This document shows positions 7,380-11,792 of a DNA stretch of 11,792 nt, piece by piece (the stretch's first letter is position 1; each line of letters starts with the position of its first letter). A model generated the notes under the pieces. It made no database searches, was not told the origin of the DNA, and worked only from the letters and a program-made list of their open reading frames with translations. This DNA is from Pseudomonadota bacterium (GTDB taxonomy: Bacteria; Pseudomonadota; Gammaproteobacteria; Steroidobacterales; Steroidobacteraceae). The stretch covers positions 1 through 11,792 of the forward strand of contig JAKAZP010000039.1 in the NCBI GenBank assembly GCA_021815905.1, in the 5' to 3' direction. Position numbers and translations under genes: made by a program.

Positions 7380-7383
7380 CAGC

Positions 7384-8151
7384 ATGAAGATTCAGGACGC
7401 CCGTGCCGTCGTCACCGGCGGCGCCTCCGGACTCGGCCAAGCGGTGGCGCGCCACCTGGTCGCGCTCGGGGCCAAGGTGGTGATGCTCGATGTACAGGAA
7501 GGCCCCGGCCGCGCGGCCGAAGCGGCGCTCGGCTCGCGGGCCGCTTTCGTGCGCTGCGATGTCACCTCCGAGGCGGAGGTCAACTCCGCCATGGAGACCG
7601 CGCGCGAGCGCATGGGGGGCATCAACCTGCTGGTGAATTGCGCGGGGGTCGTGGGCGCAGGCCGCGTGCTCGGGAAGAAGGGCCCGATGGCGGGCGATTT
7701 CTTCACCAAGGTGGTGCACATCAACCTGATCGGAACCTTCCTCTGCGACAAGGCGGCAGCCGCCCTCATGCAGGGCAACGCGCCGAGCGAAGACGGAGAG
7801 CGGGGACTGCTGATCCACACCTCCTCGGTCGCCGCCTTCGAGGGACAGATCGGGCAGGCGGCCTATTCGGCGACCAAGGCGGGGCTGGCGGGAATGACCC
7901 TGCCGATCGCCCGCGAGCTGGCGCGCTTCGGCATCCGCTGCATCGCGATCGCGCCGGGGATCTTCCGCACCCCCATGGTGGAGTCCATGACTCCCGAGCT
8001 GCAGGCATCGCTCGCCGCCCAGATCCCCTTTCCGCAGCGCCTCGGCAAGCCCGAGGAATTCGCGCAGCTGGTGGCCGCCGCATTCGAGATTCCGATGCTG
8101 AACGGCGAGACCATCCGCCTCGACGGCGCGATCCGCATGCAGCCGCAGTGA
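7384..8151 (+). CDS. Short-chain 3-hydroxyacyl-CoA dehydrogenase, HSD10-like SDR
   Basis: NAD-dependent oxidation of a short 3-hydroxyacyl-CoA to the 3-ketoacyl-CoA, for example 3-hydroxybutyryl-CoA or 2-methyl-3-hydroxybutyryl-CoA. It has 255 residues, a classical SDR. The cofactor motif TGGASGLG is at 11-18. Asp36 at the end of the second strand favours NAD over NADP. NCAG is at 85-88. The catalytic set is Ser148 in HTSSVAAFEGQ, Tyr161 and Lys165 in YSATK. The blocks VAAFEGQIGQAAYSA, MTLPIARELA and the C-terminal LDGAIRMQP match human HSD17B10 (type II 3-hydroxyacyl-CoA dehydrogenase) almost word for word. That makes the acyl-CoA role much firmer than for a generic SDR. It lies between the thiolase (26 bases) and ETF-QO (7 bases). 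The physiological substrate is not settled. Confidence 0.92.
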   Translation: MKIQDARAVVTGGASGLGQAVARHLVALGAKVVMLDVQEGPGRAAEAALGSRAAFVRCDVTSEAEVNSAMETARERMGGINLLVNCAGVVGAGRVLGKKGPMAGDFFTKVVHINLIGTFLCDKAAAALMQGNAPSEDGERGLLIHTSSVAAFEGQIGQAAYSATKAGLAGMTLPIARELARFGIRCIAIAPGIFRTPMVESMTPELQASLAAQIPFPQRLGKPEEFAQLVAAAFEIPMLNGETIRLDGAIRMQPQ

Positions 8152-8158
8152 TGCCGCG

Positions 8159-9787
8159 ATGAACGCCTCATTCTCCGCCAACGCCGTCGAGCGTGACGTC
8201 ATGGAGTATGACGTCGCCATCGTGGGCGCGGGCCCCGCCGGGCTCGCGTGCGCCATCCGCCTGAAGCAGCTCAGGCCCGAGACGAGCATCTGCGTGCTCG
8301 AGAAGGCATCGAGCGTCGGCGCGCACGCGCTCTCGGGAGCGGTGATCGAGCCCGGGCCCCTCGATGCGCTCGCGCCTGAGTGGCGCGACTTCCCGCCCGC
8401 GATCTGCGTGCCGGCGGTCCGGGACGAGTTCCGGCTGCTCACGCGCCTGGGCGGCGTCCGCCTGCCGCTGCCGCCGCAGCTGCACAACCGCGGCAACTTC
8501 ATCCTGTCGCTCGGCCTGCTGACGCCGTGGCTCGGCCAGAAGGCGGAGTCGCTCGGCGTCGACGTGTTTCCGGGCTTCGCCGGAGCCGAAGTCCTGGTCA
8601 CGAGCGATGGCGCGGTCGCGGGCGTGCGGCTCGGGGACGTGGGAATCGAGAAGAGCGGGGAGCGCGGACCGCGCTACGCGCCGGGCGCCGAAGTGCGCGC
8701 GCACACGACGGTGCTCGCGGAGGGCGCCCGCGGCAGCCTCACGAAGCAGCTCATCCGTCGCTTCAATCTCGACGCGCGCTCCTGCCCGCAGACCTACGGC
8801 CTCGGAATGAAGGAGCTCTGGCAGCTGCCCGCAGGCCGCGCGCAGCCGGGGCTCGTCCAACACACGCTCGGCTGGCCGCTCGACTCGCGCACCTACGGCG
8901 GGGGTTTCATCTATCACCTCGACAACGACCGGGTGTATGTCGGTTTCGTCGTCGGGCTCGACTACGAGGACCCGCGGCTCACCCCGTTCGAGGCGTTTCA
9001 GCAGTTCAAGCATCATCCGACGATCAGGCCGCTGCTCGAAGGCGGGGAGATCCTCGCCGCGGGCGCGCGCACCATCGCCGCGGGCGGCTGGCAGTCGATC
9101 CCGCGGCTCGAGATGCCGGGAGCCATGCTGATCGGCGATGCCGCCGGCGGCGTCAACGTGCCGAAGATCAAAGGCGTCCACCAGGCGATCCGCTCCGGAA
9201 TGCTGGCCGCCGAGCATCTGGCGGAAACCGGCTCGCCCGACGGCTTCGATCGGCGCTGGCGCGCCTCGGCGGGCGGCCGCGAGCTGCATGCCGCGCGCAA
9301 CTTCAAGCCCGGATTCAAGCTCGGATTGTGGCTCGGCATGGCGAATGCGGGCCTCGAGGCCCTCACCGGCGGGCGCACGCCGTGGACGCTCAAGAGCCGC
9401 ACTCCCGATCATGCGCGCCTCAGGGAGCTCGAGCACTACCGCTCTCCCGACCGCGAGTGGGTGCAGCGGACGCTCCCGCCGCGTGACCGGCTCGCCTCGG
9501 TGTTCTTCGCCTCGACCGGTCACGATGAGAATCAACCGCCGCACCTGAAAGTGCTCGACACGAGCATCTGCATCGAGCGCTGCGCCCGGGAGTTCGGCAA
9601 TCCCTGCCAGCGCTTCTGCCCCGCGAGCGTGTACGAGATCGTCGAGGACGAGCAGGGCGGCCGACGGCTGCAGATCAATGCCGCCAACTGCGTGCATTGC
9701 AAGGCTTGCGACATCAAGGATCCGTACGAAATCATCAACTGGACGCCTCCGGAGGGCGGCTCCGGGCCGAATTACCAGTCGCTGTAG
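8159..9787 (+). CDS. Electron transfer flavoprotein:ubiquinone oxidoreductase (ETF-QO)
   Basis: Membrane-associated FAD and 4Fe-4S enzyme that passes electrons from reduced ETF, and so from acyl-CoA dehydrogenases, to ubiquinone. It has 542 residues. FAD motif GAGPAG (23-28) with Glu48 ending the second strand; IGDAAG (325-330) is the second FAD contact. The C-terminal cluster ligands are Cys487 in RFCPA and Cys511, 514 and 517 in [12 protein letters not shown], as in the mitochondrial enzyme. Three more cysteines (471, 475, 483) precede them in CIERC and NPC, where the mitochondrial protein has none. ATG 8159 is preferred over ATG 8201 because homologues keep an ERxxMEYDV lead before the FAD motif. 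It starts 7 bases after the SDR with little ribosome site, so translational coupling is likely. The ETF subunits themselves are not in the window. Confidence 0.95.
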   Translation: MNASFSANAVERDVMEYDVAIVGAGPAGLACAIRLKQLRPETSICVLEKASSVGAHALSGAVIEPGPLDALAPEWRDFPPAICVPAVRDEFRLLTRLGGVRLPLPPQLHNRGNFILSLGLLTPWLGQKAESLGVDVFPGFAGAEVLVTSDGAVAGVRLGDVGIEKSGERGPRYAPGAEVRAHTTVLAEGARGSLTKQLIRRFNLDARSCPQTYGLGMKELWQLPAGRAQPGLVQHTLGWPLDSRTYGGGFIYHLDNDRVYVGFVVGLDYEDPRLTPFEAFQQFKHHPTIRPLLEGGEILAAGARTIAAGGWQSIPRLEMPGAMLIGDAAGGVNVPKIKGVHQAIRSGMLAAEHLAETGSPDGFDRRWRASAGGRELHAARNFKPGFKLGLWLGMANAGLEALTGGRTPWTLKSRTPDHARLRELEHYRSPDREWVQRTLPPRDRLASVFFASTGHDENQPPHLKVLDTSICIERCAREFGNPCQRFCPASVYEIVEDEQGGRRLQINAANCVHCKACDIKDPYEIINWTPPEGGSGPNYQSL

Positions 9788-9794
9788 AGCCTGC

Positions 9795-11747
9795 ATGTCA
9801 GAGATCTGGCGCCCCTCGGCGGATCGCATCGCCGCATCCAACCTCACCCGCTTCACCGCCTGTCTCGCGGCGCGCAGGCGCCTCGAGCTGCCGGACTACC
9901 CGGCGCTTTACCGGTGGTCGATCGAGCACCCGCAGGATTTCTGGACGGAGCTCGCGCGCTTTGCCGACGTGCGCGCCGAGTTCGGCGACGGACCGGTCAT
10001 CGAGCATCCCACCGCCATGCCCGGGGCCCGATTCTTTCCGCAAGCCCGCCTCAATTTCGCGCACAACCTGCTGCGCCACCGTGACGAGCGCATCGCGCTG
10101 ATATTCGCCAACGAGCGTGGCGCGCGCCGCGCGCTCTCGTACCGGCAGCTCGGCGAGGAAGTCGCGCGCATCGCCGCGGGCCTACGCGCCTCGGGCGTCG
10201 GCGCGGGCGATCGGGTCGCGGGCTTCCTGCCGAACCTGCCCGAGGCCACCATCGCGATGCTGGCCGCCGCCAGCGTCGGAGCCACCTGGTCGTCCTGCTC
10301 ACCGGATTTCGGCGTCCACGGGGTGCTCGACCGCTTCGGCCAGATCACCCCCAAGGTGCTGTTCACCGCCGACGGCTACTTCTATGCGGGCAAGACGCTC
10401 GACTGCCTGGCGCCGATGGCCGAGGTGGCCGCGAAGCTGCCGAGCCTCGAGCGCATCGTGGTGGTCCCTTACGTGGCGGCGCATCCCGAGCTCGAGCGGC
10501 TCGGCGCGGCGAGCCGCGCCGTCCACTGGGGCGCCTTCGGCGAGCGGGGCGCGGCCCTGAAGTTCGATCCGCAGCCCTTCAACCACCCGCTCTACATCCT
10601 CTACTCCTCCGGCACGACGGGCGTGCCCAAGTGCATCGTGCACGGAGCCGGCGGCACGCTGCTGCAGCATCAGAAGGAGCATCTGCTGCACACGGACTTG
10701 AAGCGCGAGGACCGCATCTTCTACTTCACGACGTGCGGCTGGATGATGTGGAACTGGCTGACGAGCGCGCTCGCGACCGGCGCGACCGTCGTGCTCTACG
10801 ACGGGAGTCCGTTTCATCCGGACCCGGGCGTCCTCTGGCGGCTCGCGCAGAGCGAGCGGCTCACGGTCTTCGGCACGAGCGCCAAGTATCTCTCGGCGCT
10901 CGAGAAGCACGGTTTCGCCCCCGCGCAGTCGCTCGACCTGGGCGCGCTGCGAACGATCCTCTCGACCGGCTCGCCGCTCCTGCCCGAGGGATTCGACTAC
11001 GTCTACCGCTCGGTGAAGCGGGACGTGCATCTCGCCTCCATCTCCGGCGGCACCGACATCGTCTCGTGCTTCGCGCTCGGCTGCCCGACGCTGCCGGTGC
11101 ACCGCGGCGAGCTCCAGTGCCGCGGGCTCGGCATGCGCGTCGAGATCTTCGATGAGGGCGGGACGCCCGTCCGGGGACAGCGGGGCGAGCTCGTCTGCAC
11201 GGCGCCGTTTCCCTCCATGCCGGTTGGATTCTGGAACGACCCGGACGGCGCACGATACCGCGCCGCCTACTTCGAGCGCTTCCCGGGCGTGTGGCATCAC
11301 GGCGACTACGCCGAGCTCACCGGGCATGACGGCATCGTGATCTACGGGCGCTCGGACGCGGTGCTCAATCCGGGCGGGGTGCGCATCGGCACCGCGGAGA
11401 TCTACTCCGCGGTCGAGTCCCTCGCGGAGGTCGCGGAAGCGGTCGCGGTCGGACAGGAATGGGACGGGGACGTGCGGGTCGTGCTGTTCGTTCGGCTGCA
11501 GCCGGGCGTCGGGCTCGACGGGCCGCTCGCGAAGAGAATCCGCGAGACGATCCGCCGGCAGACGACCCCGCGGCACGTGCCGGCGAAGATCATCGCGGTC
11601 CCCGACATCCCGCGCACGCTTTCCGGCAAGCTGACCGAGCTCGCCGTCCGCAACGTCATCCACGGCCGGGTGGTGCAGAATCTCGATGCGCTCGCCAATC
11701 CCGAGGCGCTGGAGCATTTTCGCAATCGTCCCGAGCTGACGGACTGA
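9795..11747 (+). CDS. aacS: Acetoacetyl-CoA synthetase (acetoacetate-CoA ligase)
   Basis: ATP-dependent activation of acetoacetate to acetoacetyl-CoA through an acyl-AMP intermediate, in the cytosol. It has 650 residues, the usual length for this branch of the ANL superfamily. The N-terminal ACS-type segment ([26 protein letters not shown]) comes first, then the P-loop-like [15 protein letters not shown] (270-284), [12 protein letters not shown] (311-322), SGGTD (417-421), HHGDY (501-505) and hinge [11 protein letters not shown] (518-528). [10 protein letters not shown] carries the adenylation Lys612. The [11 protein letters not shown] ending and the TTCGWMMWN block separate it from acetyl- and propionyl-CoA synthetases. 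It starts 7 bases after ETF-QO, with only a short AGAG before it, suggesting coupling. Its product is the substrate of the thiolase in the same run, so it lets the cell use free acetoacetate. Activity on another short 3-keto acid cannot be excluded. Confidence 0.94.
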   Translation: MSEIWRPSADRIAASNLTRFTACLAARRRLELPDYPALYRWSIEHPQDFWTELARFADVRAEFGDGPVIEHPTAMPGARFFPQARLNFAHNLLRHRDERIALIFANERGARRALSYRQLGEEVARIAAGLRASGVGAGDRVAGFLPNLPEATIAMLAAASVGATWSSCSPDFGVHGVLDRFGQITPKVLFTADGYFYAGKTLDCLAPMAEVAAKLPSLERIVVVPYVAAHPELERLGAASRAVHWGAFGERGAALKFDPQPFNHPLYILYSSGTTGVPKCIVHGAGGTLLQHQKEHLLHTDLKREDRIFYFTTCGWMMWNWLTSALATGATVVLYDGSPFHPDPGVLWRLAQSERLTVFGTSAKYLSALEKHGFAPAQSLDLGALRTILSTGSPLLPEGFDYVYRSVKRDVHLASISGGTDIVSCFALGCPTLPVHRGELQCRGLGMRVEIFDEGGTPVRGQRGELVCTAPFPSMPVGFWNDPDGARYRAAYFERFPGVWHHGDYAELTGHDGIVIYGRSDAVLNPGGVRIGTAEIYSAVESLAEVAEAVAVGQEWDGDVRVVLFVRLQPGVGLDGPLAKRIRETIRRQTTPRHVPAKIIAVPDIPRTLSGKLTELAVRNVIHGRVVQNLDALANPEALEHFRNRPELTD

Positions 11748-11792
11748 TCCTTGGCGAGCGGGACCGCCGGGACGCTGCATGAGATCTACTCC
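11748..11792 (+). other. Possible beginning of another plus-strand gene
   Basis: After the aacS stop, one frame opens with TTG at 11751 and reads LASGTAGTLHEIYS to the edge. Another opens with ATG at 11779. The first looks more like protein and would extend the operon, but 14 residues are too few for a call and no ribosome site is evident. Confidence 0.25.

Noticed and set aside
7033..7383. N-terminal extension of the SDR frame back into the thiolase gene
   Set aside because: A strong ribosome site precedes ATG 7384, the HSD10-like domain begins right there, and the extension is a shadow of the thiolase.
8168..9856. A 562-residue minus-strand open frame
   Set aside because: Antisense shadow of ETF-QO. 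Composition is Arg/Ala/Glu-rich and motif-free.
10299..11780. A 493-residue minus-strand open frame
   Set aside because: Antisense shadow of aacS, for the same reasons.

Overview
The window comes from a very GC-rich bacterium. Its XerD, PlsC, IcmF and ubiquinone-linked ETF dehydrogenase all fit an aerobic member of the Pseudomonadota, probably gamma or beta. That placement is inferred from protein family resemblance only. There are no RNA genes, insertion sequences, CRISPR repeats or phage genes that I can see. Coding density is very high and all eight genes look intact, except the first, which is cut by the window edge.

Layout. (1) Bases 1-767, minus strand: the N-terminal four-fifths of xerD, the chromosome-dimer recombinase. 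(2) Bases 961-1788, plus strand: a PlsC-type 1-acylglycerol-3-phosphate acyltransferase. Its 3' end runs 74 bases into the 3' end of the next gene. (3) Bases 1715-5197, minus strand: icmF, a 1160-residue fusion of a B12-binding domain, a G-protein chaperone and an acyl-CoA mutase. Its two substrate-selecting residues are Phe and Gln, which point to isobutyryl-CoA/n-butyryl-CoA mutase rather than methylmalonyl-CoA mutase. (4) Bases 5198-5409: a divergent control region. It holds a good sigma70-type promoter for icmF (TTGACC, 17 bases, CATACT), with an inverted repeat lying on the predicted transcription start. (5) Bases 5410-11747, plus strand: a tightly packed run of a TetR-family regulator, an acetyl-CoA C-acetyltransferase (thiolase), an HSD10-like short-chain 3-hydroxyacyl-CoA dehydrogenase, ETF:ubiquinone oxidoreductase and acetoacetyl-CoA synthetase. 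Gaps between the last three genes are only 7 bases.

How the genes fit together (inference). IcmF would rearrange isobutyryl-CoA, for example from valine, into n-butyryl-CoA. An acyl-CoA dehydrogenase and an enoyl-CoA hydratase, neither in this window, would make 3-hydroxybutyryl-CoA. The SDR would oxidise that to acetoacetyl-CoA and the thiolase would split it to two acetyl-CoA. ETF-QO returns the acyl-CoA dehydrogenase electrons to ubiquinone, and AacS brings free acetoacetate in at the acetoacetyl-CoA step. The TetR protein is the obvious candidate for controlling both sides of the divergent region. Each part belongs to a known family. What merits a second look is the combination and its apparent shared regulation, not a new enzyme class.
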